Source: Affinundibacterium fentianense (GTDB taxonomy: Bacteria > Pseudomonadota > Gammaproteobacteria > Burkholderiales > Burkholderiaceae_D). Taken from it: a stretch of 64,000 bases of DNA. Of this stretch, positions 39,481-49,460 are shown piece by piece (the stretch's first letter is position 1; each line of letters opens with the position of its first letter). The notes under the pieces are model-generated. The model was given only the letters and a program-made list of their open reading frames with translations. It searched no databases and had not been told where the DNA came from. The translations under genes were made by a program, and so were the position numbers. The stretch is from NCBI RefSeq assembly GCF_018139545.1, contig NZ_JAGSPJ010000002.1:372001-436000 (forward strand). The letters run 5' to 3'.

Positions 39481-41187
39481 ATGTTGAGTTCACAGTTTGA
39501 GACGTCGCATTCAGGCATGCGACGCCGTTTGCTAGCAAGTTTAGCAACTTTTATTTTTGCTAGCCATTCACTCCCAGTGATTGCAGCCAAGCAGCCAATT
39601 TCAACAGAGTATAAAGCCCCTAAACTCATCTTAGTCTTAGTGGTGGATGGCTTACCCAACGAACAAGTACAACGTTATCGCCATCAATTTGGCGAAGGTG
39701 GTTTCAAGCGTTTGTTAGAACAAGGCGCATGGTTCGGTAATGCGCATCAAGCACATGGAGTGACGGTCACTGCGGTAGGTCACGCCGCGGTTTTGAGCGG
39801 TGCCTATCCCTATCAACATGGGATCATCGGCAATAATTGGTTAGACCCGCAAACATTGACGTCCATTTACTGCACGGAAGATACGCAACACACCTATCTT
39901 AACGAAGACACCAAAGCCAGTGATGGCACGTCGCCAGCCAATTTGAAAGTCAGTACGATCGGTGACGAATTACGCTACGCAACAGGCAATCAATCGAAAG
40001 TCATTACAGTATCGGGCAAAGATCGCGGTGCGATTTTGTTAGCAGGTAAAACTGGTACCGCTTATATGCTGATGAAAAAATCGGGTAACTTCGCCAGCAG
40101 CACTTACTACATGCAAAACTATCCCGAGTGGCGTCAAAAATTTGTCGCCGATAAACCGCAAGACCGATTCTACGGCAAACAATGGACGACCTTGCTAGCC
40201 GATGCAGCCTATCAAGGCGATGCATCGGACGACATCGTTGCACCCGCTGACACCTCCAGCAGCAAACGGTTTCCGTATACCTACGACAGCAAGTCAGGCA
40301 AACCTGATGCTGAATATTACGAAAAATTATTTACTGGGCCTTACGTCGATGAACTGACCTTAGACTTTGCCAGAGCTGCGATCGATGGCGAAAAACTTGG
40401 CCATAATCCTGCCGGTGTCACAGACATTTTAGGCGTGAGTTTATCCAGTCACGATTATGTCAATCATACTTGGGGACCAGAGAGCAAAATGTCGCATGAT
40501 CATCTGCAACGTTTGGATCGCTTACTCGCGAAATTTTTGAGTGACGTCGATAAGAAAGTCGGACTCGATAATACCTTGGTAGTGCTGACAGCCGATCACG
40601 GTTTCGCCAACGTACCTGAGTTTTCACAAAGTATGAAACGTGATGCGTATCGTCTTGACAGCAGCAAAATGCTGCTAGCATTGAATCAGCATTTACAAGA
40701 AAAATTGGGCGTAGAAAAATTAGTGCGTAAATGGTCGGCACCGCATTTCTTCTTAAACTACACGGCGGCAGAAGCAAAAGGTATTACCCGTACAGATTTA
40801 GAAAATGCAGCCGCTCGTTACTTGTTGAGCTATAAAGGCGTTGCGAATACTTATACTCGCAGCCAATTTGAAAACGGCATGGTGCCCAACGACAGAATCA
40901 GTCGCCTAATGCAGCGTGGCTGGAATAAACAATTGTCCGGCGATGTCAGCGTGGTGATTAAACCGTTTTGGTATTTTGGTAGTACGCCAGCGGGCACTTC
41001 ACATGGTTCTCCGTACGCATATGACACCAATGTGCCTTTAATTTTCATGGGCAAACCGTGGATTAAAGCCGGCGCCTATAGTCAATATGCTGAAGTAGTC
41101 GACATCGCATCCACCTTGTCGCATTTACTACGAATAAGAATGCCATCGGGTGCTGAAGGTCGCGTGTTAACCGAAACACTCAAGTAA
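39481..41187 (+). CDS. Secreted alkaline phosphatase superfamily enzyme (PafA-like)
   Basis: 568 residues, or 556 if it begins at the ATG at 39517, where MRRRLLASLATFIFA gives a cleaner signal peptide. Metal ligands and nucleophile follow the superfamily: Asp in LVLVVDGLPNE, a Thr nucleophile in GVTVTAVGHAAVLSG, SHDYVNHTWGPES, VLTADHGFANVPE, and the late His in SHGSPYAYD. A Thr nucleophile and the single-polypeptide layout resemble PafA and nucleotide pyrophosphatase/phosphodiesterase relatives. It probably releases phosphate from monoesters in the periplasm. No pho box was identified. Confidence 0.85.
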   Translation: MLSSQFETSHSGMRRRLLASLATFIFASHSLPVIAAKQPISTEYKAPKLILVLVVDGLPNEQVQRYRHQFGEGGFKRLLEQGAWFGNAHQAHGVTVTAVGHAAVLSGAYPYQHGIIGNNWLDPQTLTSIYCTEDTQHTYLNEDTKASDGTSPANLKVSTIGDELRYATGNQSKVITVSGKDRGAILLAGKTGTAYMLMKKSGNFASSTYYMQNYPEWRQKFVADKPQDRFYGKQWTTLLADAAYQGDASDDIVAPADTSSSKRFPYTYDSKSGKPDAEYYEKLFTGPYVDELTLDFARAAIDGEKLGHNPAGVTDILGVSLSSHDYVNHTWGPESKMSHDHLQRLDRLLAKFLSDVDKKVGLDNTLVVLTADHGFANVPEFSQSMKRDAYRLDSSKMLLALNQHLQEKLGVEKLVRKWSAPHFFLNYTAAEAKGITRTDLENAAARYLLSYKGVANTYTRSQFENGMVPNDRISRLMQRGWNKQLSGDVSVVIKPFWYFGSTPAGTSHGSPYAYDTNVPLIFMGKPWIKAGAYSQYAEVVDIASTLSHLLRIRMPSGAEGRVLTETLK

Positions 41188-41206
41188 TTTCAGATCATAT
41201 CGGTTA

Positions 41207-41244
41207 AAAAAGCCGCAAAACCTAAACGGGTTTTGCGGCTTTTT
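41207..41244. terminator. Strong bidirectional terminator
   Basis: Perfect 16-base-pair stem, 41207-41222 with 41229-41244, loop TAAACG, with A and T tracts on the two sides. It serves the phosphatase gene and the convergent POT transporter. Confidence 0.92.
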
Positions 41245-41265
41245 AATTCATGCAATCTATAAAAA

Positions 41266-42831
41266 CTATGCCTGGCGATAATTATCCAACATACGATAAT
41301 TCCGCGCATACATCGCGAATAAACCGGCAGCGCACAAACAGAATCCGGCGAAGAAGAACATCTGGAAGGCCGTCACACTCAGCCCCAGCGATTGGATATA
41401 TGCGGTGACCGCCTCTCCTTTCACGCTTGAATTCGCCAATAGAACCCACAGGTTTCCGACCGTCACCGACAAATACCAAAAGCTTGTGATCACGCCTTTC
41501 ATAGAAATCGGTGCTTGACTATACGCGAACTCCAGACCCGTCGCAGAGACAAGGACTTCACCAAAAGTCATCAAAGCGTAAGGAATAATTTGCCAGACAA
41601 TGGTGATAGGATCGCCGCCGTCAATTTCCAATTGCAGGCCGCCCACCACGATCCACGCTAAGCCCGTCGCCGCAATACCAGTACCCATGCGACGTAGAGC
41701 CGTCACCTTAACACCACCACGGGCTAACAATGGATAAAGCACGAAATTATTGAAAGGAATAAGTATCATCACTAATGCAGGATTCAAGGCCTGCATCATA
41801 GAGGATTGAAACCATTCTGGTTTCGTCATATGATCGGCTTGCAATACCCATGTCGAGGCCTTTTGATCGAATAAAGACCAAAATGGTGTAATCAAGGCGA
41901 ACAACACTAAAAGACGTAATACATTACGCACGCCATCAATCGCTTCGTCAGGATGTATGCCACGTACACGCTCTAACTGCATCCATGCCCCAACACCGCC
42001 AAAACCCATGACCAAAACAAGGGCAGAACACAAAGCGGCGACTACGCCAATTTGTGGGATAAAAAATAAACCAGCGATCGATAATGCAAACCCTAAAAAC
42101 GTCAACCACAAACCCGGACGGCTTTGGGTGCGGGTAGCGCCTTGCGATAAGATTGCGCTGCGTATCACCACCAAAAACGCGTGTGGATCATTACTAACCG
42201 GCTCTACGCGTACGTATTTTTTTCTTCCCAACCAAAAAACAAACGTAGCAATAAACATCAAAATACCAGGAATACCAAAAGCCACGCTGGCACCAAAATG
42301 TTTCAAAAATACCGGCATCAGCAAGGATGCGAAGAAGGAACCAAAATTAATGATCCAGTAAAATGCGTCGAACACCTTTTGCGCCAATGAGCGATTAGTT
42401 TGATCGAATTGATCGCCGATAAATGAAGCGACCAAAGGCTTAATCCCGCCCGAACCCAAAGCGATTAAAAACAAGCCTGTATAAAAACCCGTCATGTTAT
42501 GTTCGAACATCGCCAAACAAGCATGGCCTGCGCAATACACCAAGCTCAACCACAAGATGGTATTGTATTTACCAAAAACTCGGTCAGCCAACCAGCCACC
42601 CAGCAGGGGGAAAAAATACACACCAATCACAAAAGTGTGAAACACATTTTTTGCTTCGCCTTTACGCAATTCCTCTGGAATCGATAACAGCAGGCTCGTC
42701 ATTAAAAAGACGGTCAAAATATTGCGCATACCATAAAAACTAAATCGTTCGCATCCTTCATTTGCAATAATGAACGGGATTTGCTTCGGCATACTTGGGG
42801 AAGACGGTTCAATATGGGTTGTAGTTCGCAT
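41266..42831 (-). CDS. POT/PTR2-family proton-dependent oligopeptide transporter
   Basis: 521 residues from the ATG at 42831; a TTG six codons earlier has no support. The proton-coupling motif reads EGCERFSFYGMR (ExxERF) in the first helix, the loop LADRVFGKYNTI and the PTR2 signature FYWIINFGSF follow, and GSGGIKPLVASF is also typical. About fourteen hydrophobic segments. Imports di- and tripeptides with protons; relatives may carry other substrates. Convergent with the phosphatase gene across a shared terminator. Confidence 0.93.
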   Translation of the reverse strand: MRTTTHIEPSSPSMPKQIPFIIANEGCERFSFYGMRNILTVFLMTSLLLSIPEELRKGEAKNVFHTFVIGVYFFPLLGGWLADRVFGKYNTILWLSLVYCAGHACLAMFEHNMTGFYTGLFLIALGSGGIKPLVASFIGDQFDQTNRSLAQKVFDAFYWIINFGSFFASLLMPVFLKHFGASVAFGIPGILMFIATFVFWLGRKKYVRVEPVSNDPHAFLVVIRSAILSQGATRTQSRPGLWLTFLGFALSIAGLFFIPQIGVVAALCSALVLVMGFGGVGAWMQLERVRGIHPDEAIDGVRNVLRLLVLFALITPFWSLFDQKASTWVLQADHMTKPEWFQSSMMQALNPALVMILIPFNNFVLYPLLARGGVKVTALRRMGTGIAATGLAWIVVGGLQLEIDGGDPITIVWQIIPYALMTFGEVLVSATGLEFAYSQAPISMKGVITSFWYLSVTVGNLWVLLANSSVKGEAVTAYIQSLGLSVTAFQMFFFAGFCLCAAGLFAMYARNYRMLDNYRQA

Positions 42832-42961
42832 CTTTTTTCTCACTATCAAATTGCTTCGGTGTTGAGCAATTTTGCTTTGCTAACGGCTCGTGCGATCGAA
42901 TCATGTTGATCTATCATCGACACGCTATTGCAGGTTAACTTGCGCAAATCAGCATAAAACA

Positions 42962-42995
42962 CAAAACCACGGATTCTTACGAAACCGTGGTTTTG
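42962..42995 (-). terminator. Probable terminator of the RND efflux operon
   Basis: CAAAACCACGG 42962-42972 pairs perfectly with CCGTGGTTTTG 42985-42995, with a 12-base loop. On the minus strand the stem is followed by T-rich sequence, 31 bases after the permease stop. Confidence 0.75.
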
Positions 42996-43026
42996 AATTT
43001 GGCATTTAAAAACTATATGAACGAAT

Positions 43027-46000
43027 TCAAGATTTTTTACCGAGAATTCTCATAACAATTGCGAGGACTAAACGGAAAATCAATCGCACGAAAATCAAGG
43101 TCAAGATTGCTTCAATCAACGTTGCCAAGAACGCAAAAAATGGATTCCATTTCTCAGCGCGACGTTGGTATTTAGCGATCATACGATCACGGGCTATTTC
43201 AATGCTGTCATAGAAGGTCGGGACGACCAATAAAGTCAGCAACGTGGACGTAATCGTACCGCCGATAATTGCGATCGCCAATGGTCGATAGAACTCCCCC
43301 CCCTCACCAACCCCAATGGCAACTGGTAACATCCCTGCAATTAAGGCAAAGGTGGTCATCAAAATTGGCCGCAAACGCATTCGCCCTGCATACATCAAGG
43401 CCTCCTCCCGCTCAACGCCCTCAGACTCACGTTTGCGCGCGCAATCGAGCAGCAAAATCGCATTTTTAGCCACCAAGCCCATCAGCATAATAATGCCAAT
43501 AAAACTCATCAAATTGAGGGTTCCCTTTGTAATCAACAAAGCTAAAACCACACCGATCAAACTCAACGGTAGCGATAACATCACGGCACCAGGAGCCGTA
43601 AAGGATCCAAATTGCATCACCAGAATCAAATACATAAGACCGATACCCATGACCAGAGCGATCGTCATTTCGGTGAATAATTCATTCTGATTCTTCGCCG
43701 AGCCCGCTAACTCGATCCCGTATCCAGCGGGGAAATTAATCGACTTCGCGATTTTCAAAGCCTCAGAAGTCACTTCACCGGGTGACCGCCCTTGCACGTT
43801 GGCAGACACCGCAATCATACGTTTACCATCTGCATGCTCAATCCGTGACGGCCCCTTACCCATCGTAATCGTCGCAATTTGTTCCAATGGAACCATCTTA
43901 TCGGTGCCCGTTACTGCAATTGGTAATGTCTCGATATTATCGGCACTGACCCTGTCATCGGGATGTAAGCGTACAGAAACATCCCGTGTCTCACCAGTAG
44001 GATCAACCCAGTCGCCCACTTCCACACCCGCGAAGGCAACACGCAATGCCTGTGCAGCATCATTCGATGAAATACCCAGAGAATTCGCCAAACCGCGATT
44101 CAATTCAATTTGCAATTCGTCCTTCGGATCTTGCTCGGACAGCCCCACGTCAACTGCACCGGGGACCTTACGCAATTTCTCCATAAAATCACTGGTAATT
44201 TCCATCAGCTTACGCGAGTCCTCACCAGAGAATCGAATCTGCACTGGCTTACCGCCACCATTATTTAAATCGTCCTGAACAACATATTCCGCACCGACCA
44301 AGCTACCCACTTTTTCGCGTAAATTTACAGCGATTTGCGCTGCTGAGCGTTGTCTTTCCGTACTCTTACCTATGTCAACATAGACACGGCCACCCGTAAT
44401 ATTCACACTACTATTGGTCGCAACAGTTTCAGGAAGACTGCGCGCTAACTCGGCTGCTTTTTCGACTTTCAAGCGTGAGTATTCCAAACTCGAACTCGAA
44501 GGTGTACGGATGTTGATCATAATCGTGCCGCTATCGGAGGCTGGTAAGAAACTTGTGCCACCAAACTTCCCATGCAAAATAATCGCTACCACAAAACTCG
44601 ACATCGCAATGACAGCCATCCAACGCCGATGATGTAAAGCCCAAGCGATCACATTACCGTAGCTCTCGGCCTTACGATCAAACCAATGATTGAATTTCTC
44701 CAACACAAGGCTAATGCCTTTCTTTGGTTGTAAGTGATGTCCAATCGGATCACCCCAAAATGCCGACAACATAGGATCCAAGGTGAACGAGATAAACAAA
44801 CTCACCATCACTGAGGATGTGACGGTTAATGCAAATGGACGGAACCACTCACCGGAGACCCCCGGCATAAAGGCAACGGGAATGAACACGGCCATGATCG
44901 AAAAGGTTGTCGCAGCGACTGCCAAGCCAATTTCAGCTGTACCATTTAATGCTGCGGTTCGTCGATCCGAACCGTTTTCCATGTGGCGGACAATGTTTTC
45001 ACGCACGACAATCGCATCATCAATCAACACCCCAATCGCCAAGGACAGGCCCAACAGAGTCATAAAATTGAGGGTGAACCCGCACAACCAAACTGCAATA
45101 AATGCGGCTATCACCGAGGTTGGCAAACTCAATGCCGTGATCAAAGTCGAACGCCATGAATTCAAAAAGACATACACGACAAAAATGGTGAGTACCGCGC
45201 CGAAAATCAACGACTCAATCACGTTATTCAAATTTTTCTGTGCGTTCTTACCACCATCTTGCGTAATTTCTAACTTTGTTCCCTCAGGTAGCGTCTTATT
45301 AATCTCATCCACTTGCTTACGGATTTTATTTGCGACAGAAACGGTACTGGCATCACGTGACTTCATCACCATAATACCGACGTTTGGATTTCCATTTCTC
45401 ACGCTAAAACCACTAATTTCGGCAAAACCGTCTTTAATTGTCGCCACTTGAGCCAAACGAATCACTTCATTTCCACGACGTTTGACGACAATTTGTTCAA
45501 ATTCTGCTGGCGACTCAAGGCGTCCCACTAAACGAATACTCTTTTCGTCCATCGTGCCACGCACTTTACCGACAGGCGCAGTCGAATTTTGAGTCCGTAA
45601 AGCCGAAACAACTTCGGATACTGAAACATTAAACTCCCGCAAACGTTGTGCGCGCAGCAGGACACTTAACTCACGTTTCAATGCGCCATTGACATTGACA
45701 ACTGCCACCCCATCGACGGCCCGAAAGCGATCCGACAAATCATCTTCTGCAAGACGAGAAATTTCGGCATGTGTCTTGGTCTTGGATGACAGTGCCAACT
45801 GCATAATTGGCTGATCATTCGGGTCTCGCCGCTCGATAATTGGCTCACGCATCTCTGTCGGCAATTTGTAGCGTACTGACGCGATCGCGTTACGGACGTC
45901 GTCAGAGGCTTCGATCATATTGCGATCAAAATTGAAGATGAGTGTGAAGTAAGCACTGCCTTCATTCGCCGATGCATTTAACTGGCGTACGCCAGAAATA

Positions 46001-46218
46001 CTCTGCAACGATTTTTCAATACGATTGACAATTTCCCGTTCGACGGTTTCAGGAGACGCACCGGGATACGGAACTGAAACTCCCAGCACTGGCTCCTGCA
46101 CGTTCGGAATCTCATTGACACGCAATTTCGACAATGCAAGCAAGCCCACGCACATCAGGGCAATGATGATAACAATCGTCGCAACCGGTCTTTTAATACT
46201 AAAGTCGGATAGAAACAT
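43027..46218 (-). CDS. RND-family multidrug efflux permease (inner membrane)
   Basis: 1063 residues from the ATG at 46218, with AGGAAA upstream; the start gives the typical MFLSDFSIKRPVATIVI N-terminus. Hallmarks of the hydrophobic and amphiphilic efflux group are visible: YPGASPETVE, SANEGSAYFTLIF, ITQDGG, the fourth-helix proton relay LGLSLAIGVLIDDAIVVREN, and in the second half MLSLPLSLIGVV and GLVAKNAILLLDCA. It forms a trimer that drives export with the adaptor encoded one base upstream. No outer-membrane channel gene follows, so it must use one encoded elsewhere. Confidence 0.95.
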   Translation of the reverse strand: MFLSDFSIKRPVATIVIIIALMCVGLLALSKLRVNEIPNVQEPVLGVSVPYPGASPETVEREIVNRIEKSLQSISGVRQLNASANEGSAYFTLIFNFDRNMIEASDDVRNAIASVRYKLPTEMREPIIERRDPNDQPIMQLALSSKTKTHAEISRLAEDDLSDRFRAVDGVAVVNVNGALKRELSVLLRAQRLREFNVSVSEVVSALRTQNSTAPVGKVRGTMDEKSIRLVGRLESPAEFEQIVVKRRGNEVIRLAQVATIKDGFAEISGFSVRNGNPNVGIMVMKSRDASTVSVANKIRKQVDEINKTLPEGTKLEITQDGGKNAQKNLNNVIESLIFGAVLTIFVVYVFLNSWRSTLITALSLPTSVIAAFIAVWLCGFTLNFMTLLGLSLAIGVLIDDAIVVRENIVRHMENGSDRRTAALNGTAEIGLAVAATTFSIMAVFIPVAFMPGVSGEWFRPFALTVTSSVMVSLFISFTLDPMLSAFWGDPIGHHLQPKKGISLVLEKFNHWFDRKAESYGNVIAWALHHRRWMAVIAMSSFVVAIILHGKFGGTSFLPASDSGTIMINIRTPSSSSLEYSRLKVEKAAELARSLPETVATNSSVNITGGRVYVDIGKSTERQRSAAQIAVNLREKVGSLVGAEYVVQDDLNNGGGKPVQIRFSGEDSRKLMEITSDFMEKLRKVPGAVDVGLSEQDPKDELQIELNRGLANSLGISSNDAAQALRVAFAGVEVGDWVDPTGETRDVSVRLHPDDRVSADNIETLPIAVTGTDKMVPLEQIATITMGKGPSRIEHADGKRMIAVSANVQGRSPGEVTSEALKIAKSINFPAGYGIELAGSAKNQNELFTEMTIALVMGIGLMYLILVMQFGSFTAPGAVMLSLPLSLIGVVLALLITKGTLNLMSFIGIIMLMGLVAKNAILLLDCARKRESEGVEREEALMYAGRMRLRPILMTTFALIAGMLPVAIGVGEGGEFYRPLAIAIIGGTITSTLLTLLVVPTFYDSIEIARDRMIAKYQRRAEKWNPFFAFLATLIEAILTLIFVRLIFRLVLAIVMRILGKKS

Positions 46219-46219
46219 A

Positions 46220-47395
46220 TTATTTTCCTGTTGAAGATGCGCTAGCACTCGCAACACTAGGTTCAGTTACGCTTGGCGCAGCCGCTGTACCAGCTGAAGC
46301 CACTAAATCCACTTTGGTGCCATCCTTAAAGGTCGAAATGGGTTGGCGAATCACTTTATCTCCACTTTTTAGACCAGCTGTCACCGCATAGTCTCCGCGT
46401 CGAACGTCACGCTCTCCCAAAACGACAGGTACGCGTTTGAGTAGCCCACCTTGAATCGCCCAAACAAAGGATTTATCACCGTCACGTATCAATGCCGAAC
46501 TAATAATGGTCAATGCCTCAGTACTGCCTGCTTCAATTCTTCCTTCGGCATACAAACCTGAAACACGCGGCTGATCCTTCCCTGTAAAATCCACCAATAC
46601 TTCGACTTGACGCGTGGTTGCATTTGCTGCGGGATCGACGCGACGCACCTTGCCTATGAATTGTTGTTCATAGCCATTGATACGAAAACTAACGGATTGC
46701 CCAGCCTTGACAGCGGTCACTGCTTCAGCCGACACCAACCCTTGAAAACGCAAGCTCGCTGGATCGATAACTTTCATAATTTCTTTACCGATTTGTGCTG
46801 TATCGCCATTTGACACTTTGCGTTCACTGACTATGCCATCAAATGGGGCGCGAATTTCCGTTCGTTGCAATTGCTGACGCGCTGCAACTTGACGAGCTTT
46901 CGCCGCCACTAATTCGCTTTGCGCGTTATTTCGGCGGATTTCCGCATCTTCTAATGCCTGCATAGAGGTCATGCCCGACGCGCGCAGTGTCTTGAGTCGC
47001 TCAAGCTGACGTTCTGCCTGATCCAAAGTCTGCTGCGCAGCGCGAGCAGCTTGCTCACTCGACGCTAACTGATCACGAAAACTTGTATCATCGAGACGAG
47101 CCAACAAATCTCCTTTGCGTACAGCCTCACCATTTTCTTTCAATACTTGTAAAACGATGGCTGACACTTCAGCGCGTAAATCCGCTTTTCGTTCTGGCTG
47201 TACCGAGCCAGTGATGACAGGGCCCGACGCGAGAGCATTATTTTGTATGGTGACATAATCCTCTGCCGTCACTTGAAGTGGCCGCTCCGTGTTGGCGCTT
47301 GCACTTTTATCAGATGGCTTGCCATCCTTGCCACCCTTACTGCATGCCGCCAAACTTAGGCACATGGCAAGGATCAGCAGACTTGGTCGCAACAT
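46220..47395 (-). CDS. RND efflux periplasmic adaptor lipoprotein
   Basis: 391 residues from the ATG at 47395, preceded by GGAGG. A lipoprotein signal peptide is clear (LLILAMCLSLAAC, lipobox LAAC), so the mature protein is lipid-anchored. Membrane-fusion domains: biotinyl-lipoyl halves (LKENGEAVRKGDLLARLDDTSF and IRAPFDGIVSERKVSNGDTAQIG), an alpha-helical hairpin rich in Ala/Gln/Glu between them, then a beta-barrel part. A Ser/Ala-rich tail ends it. It couples the permease to an outer-membrane channel. Only one base separates its stop from the permease start. Confidence 0.94.
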   Translation of the reverse strand: MLRPSLLILAMCLSLAACSKGGKDGKPSDKSASANTERPLQVTAEDYVTIQNNALASGPVITGSVQPERKADLRAEVSAIVLQVLKENGEAVRKGDLLARLDDTSFRDQLASSEQAARAAQQTLDQAERQLERLKTLRASGMTSMQALEDAEIRRNNAQSELVAAKARQVAARQQLQRTEIRAPFDGIVSERKVSNGDTAQIGKEIMKVIDPASLRFQGLVSAEAVTAVKAGQSVSFRINGYEQQFIGKVRRVDPAANATTRQVEVLVDFTGKDQPRVSGLYAEGRIEAGSTEALTIISSALIRDGDKSFVWAIQGGLLKRVPVVLGERDVRRGDYAVTAGLKSGDKVIRQPISTFKDGTKVDLVASAGTAAAPSVTEPSVASASASSTGK

Positions 47396-47804
47396 AATAA
47401 AACCTCCGAAAAATGAATCGTTCTTTGAACCCGCTACCATACGTAAAGTTCCAAGATTTGTCACGAGAAGGTGACGAAATGAGGTTTTCTTTCCCTTAAC
47501 TTCCTAGTTTTTGACGCGATTTGAGTCAATCCTCTCACCTTTTTTAAAAAGCACTTCAGATAAGGAGGATTATCTGATCATCTAGATTAGCTAAATTAGC
47601 AATTCAAGTTGAATTCCACAGTACTTAGCCGTATACTTCGGCGCGCGTGACACAATCACCGATTTTTTGTTCGCTACCCGCGTAACAAAATCAGTAAGAC
47701 CAAGCATCAAAAGAACGAATTCCCCTTTCATCCAACTATTTTTGCGGTATGGGCGCAAGTGACATATAAGTCATCTTGAACTTGATCCGCGCGGAGCCAT
47801 AAGC
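47396..47804. other. Divergent regulatory region between efflux operon and dehydrogenase gene
   Basis: 409 bases without a gene, holding the upstream regions of both divergent units. A 22-base palindrome at 47556-47577 is the only clear element. AT-rich stretches follow. No regulator gene is adjacent. Confidence 0.6.
47556..47577. promoter_or_regulatory. Palindromic operator candidate
   Basis: TCAGATAA at 47556-47563 and TTATCTGA at 47570-47577 are perfect inverted copies with GGAGGA between. Spacing of 14 bases between half-site centres fits a dimeric repressor. It lies 160 bases upstream of the efflux adaptor start and 228 before the dehydrogenase. Confidence 0.4.
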
Positions 47805-48836
47805 ATGACCGCCTTTGTATTCAACGAAGTCAATTTCGACAATCACGAACAAGTCGTTTTCGCATCAGAAGCCAAATCCGGCTTAAAAGCCATCATCGCC
47901 GTTCACAACACAAACCTCGGTCCAGCAATGGGTGGTTGCCGCATGTGGAATTACGCCACCGAAGCTGAAGCAGTGCGCGACGTTTTGCGCCTCTCACGTG
48001 GCATGACCTACAAAAACGCTGTTGCTGGCCTGCCTATCGGCGGCGGCAAGAGCGTCATCATCGGTAACCCAAAAACAGACAAAACACCTGCTTTGTTTGA
48101 AGCACTTGGTGAAGCCTTGGAACGTCTCGGCGGCCGCTACATTACAGCCGAAGACGTCGGCACCAGTCCAGCCGATATGGCCAACGTCGCAGGTAAAACG
48201 AAATACGTTGCTGGCTTAGGCGATCGTGGTGATCCATCCCCATTCACAGCATTGGGTTGCTTCGTTGGCGCACAAGCAGCTGTTAAGCACCATTTCAAAC
48301 GCGATAGCTTCGACGGTTTAACCGTGGCATTGCAAGGCTTGGGTCACGTTGGTTACGACTATGCACGTCGCTTGCATGAAGCGGGCGCGAAATTGGTGGT
48401 GGCTGATATCGATCAAAATTCTTTAAAACGCGCGCAAGAAGAGTTCGGTGCGACTGTCGTCGACGTCAATGCAATTTACGATGTGGAAGCCGACATCTAC
48501 GCACCATGCGCACTCGGTGCGACATTAAATCCAGATACGATGAATCGTTTGAAAGTGAAGATCGTCGCTGGTGGTGCTAACAACCAATTGGCGACACCAG
48601 AAATCGGTGAAGTATGCCGCCAAAAAGGCATCTTGTACGCGCCCGACTTCGTTATCAATGCGGGCGGTATCATCAAAGTTTGCTATGAATACATGAACAC
48701 ACCGGAAGATGGTATGGACGCCCATGTGCGCCGTATTGGTGATACCTTGGCTGAAGTGTTTGCAGGTGCCGACGCCGAAGGCGTACCAACTAGTGTGATC
48801 GCTGATCGCTTGGCTGAAGAACGTTTCAAAAAATAA
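47805..48836 (+). CDS. Leucine dehydrogenase-like (Glu/Leu/Phe/Val dehydrogenase family)
   Basis: 343 residues. N-terminal catalytic domain with HNTNLGPAMGGCRMW, the active-site lysines in SRGMTYKNAVAGLPIGGGKSVI, and TAEDVGTSPADM. The Rossmann domain follows with VALQGLGHVGYDYARRL, and AGGANNQLATPE and APDFVINAGGII complete it. The length and the GGGKSVI pattern fit leucine/phenylalanine/valine dehydrogenases better than glutamate dehydrogenase. It interconverts the amino acid and its 2-oxo acid with NAD+ and ammonia. The exact substrate is not settled. Confidence 0.92.
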   Translation: MTAFVFNEVNFDNHEQVVFASEAKSGLKAIIAVHNTNLGPAMGGCRMWNYATEAEAVRDVLRLSRGMTYKNAVAGLPIGGGKSVIIGNPKTDKTPALFEALGEALERLGGRYITAEDVGTSPADMANVAGKTKYVAGLGDRGDPSPFTALGCFVGAQAAVKHHFKRDSFDGLTVALQGLGHVGYDYARRLHEAGAKLVVADIDQNSLKRAQEEFGATVVDVNAIYDVEADIYAPCALGATLNPDTMNRLKVKIVAGGANNQLATPEIGEVCRQKGILYAPDFVINAGGIIKVCYEYMNTPEDGMDAHVRRIGDTLAEVFAGADAEGVPTSVIADRLAEERFKK

Positions 48837-48934
48837 TTTAGAACGCAACGTAGAGAGCAAGTGGGCCCCCATAGATTGCGCGGAAGTTGGCGTAATCAGT
48901 TAGCCCATTTGCGATGTTCAAAATAATTGGGTAA

Positions 48935-48984
48935 AAAAAATCCCGGTGTCTGATCCGTCCTGAATCAGATCCCGGGATTTTTTT
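48935..48984 (+). terminator. Long two-part terminator hairpin
   Basis: Outer stem AAAAAATCCCGG 48935-48946 with CCGGGATTTTTT 48972-48983; inner stem TCTGAT 48949-48954 with ATCAGA 48964-48969. A and T tracts on both sides allow use by the dehydrogenase and by the convergent PstS-like gene. Confidence 0.88.
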
Positions 48985-49004
48985 AAGTGGAAAACTCAAA
49001 AATA

Positions 49005-49448
49005 TTATGGCGTAAATACCACTTTCACACTCGAGTTTACTGCGCTCTTTTCAATCACACCAATACAGTTGGGATTTGCGGAAATCAACTTGACGGTCTC
49101 CGAGGAGTCTGCAACTTCGCGTGGGGCACTTCCTTTTCCGCTAAATACCAAACGTGACCAAATTGCTTTTGCTTGCGCTTCATTTTTCCCTAAGACTTTT
49201 TCGAAAAATTCCACCCGAGCACCACCCGAAGATGGCAATAGAGGCAGGGCTTGTCCGCCTCCTGGAAATTCTTTGCTATTGCCTAGATAAATATCCGCGA
49301 CTTGATCTTTTGTCATACTACCAACCGAACTCTTTGCCGAAACTACGACAACGTTTTGAGCATGAGCGAAGACGGACATTCCCAATAGGCAAAGTCCAGC
49401 TATCGTGTTGGTCAAGGTGCGGGAGAAAGTGTTTGAAAATGTTTTCAT
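49005..49448 (-). CDS. Small PstS-like periplasmic substrate-binding domain protein
   Basis: 147 residues from the ATG at 49448, chosen because GAGG lies 6 bases upstream. Signal peptide with cleavage after VFAHA. The mature part (SAKSSVGSMTKDQVADIYLGNSKEFPGG, then PNCIGVIEKSAV) corresponds to one lobe of phosphate-binding PstS-type proteins, without the second lobe. Such short proteins are commonly found right after a porin gene, as here (12 bases). The ligand is not known; a helper for substrate capture at the porin is a guess. Confidence 0.82.
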   Translation of the reverse strand: MKTFSNTFSRTLTNTIAGLCLLGMSVFAHAQNVVVVSAKSSVGSMTKDQVADIYLGNSKEFPGGGQALPLLPSSGGARVEFFEKVLGKNEAQAKAIWSRLVFSGKGSAPREVADSSETVKLISANPNCIGVIEKSAVNSSVKVVFTP

Positions 49449-49460
49449 GTTGGGCCTCAT

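Noticed and set aside
44783..45451. 222-codon plus-strand frame
   Set aside because: Antisense to the RND permease; composition reflects the complement of its membrane helices.
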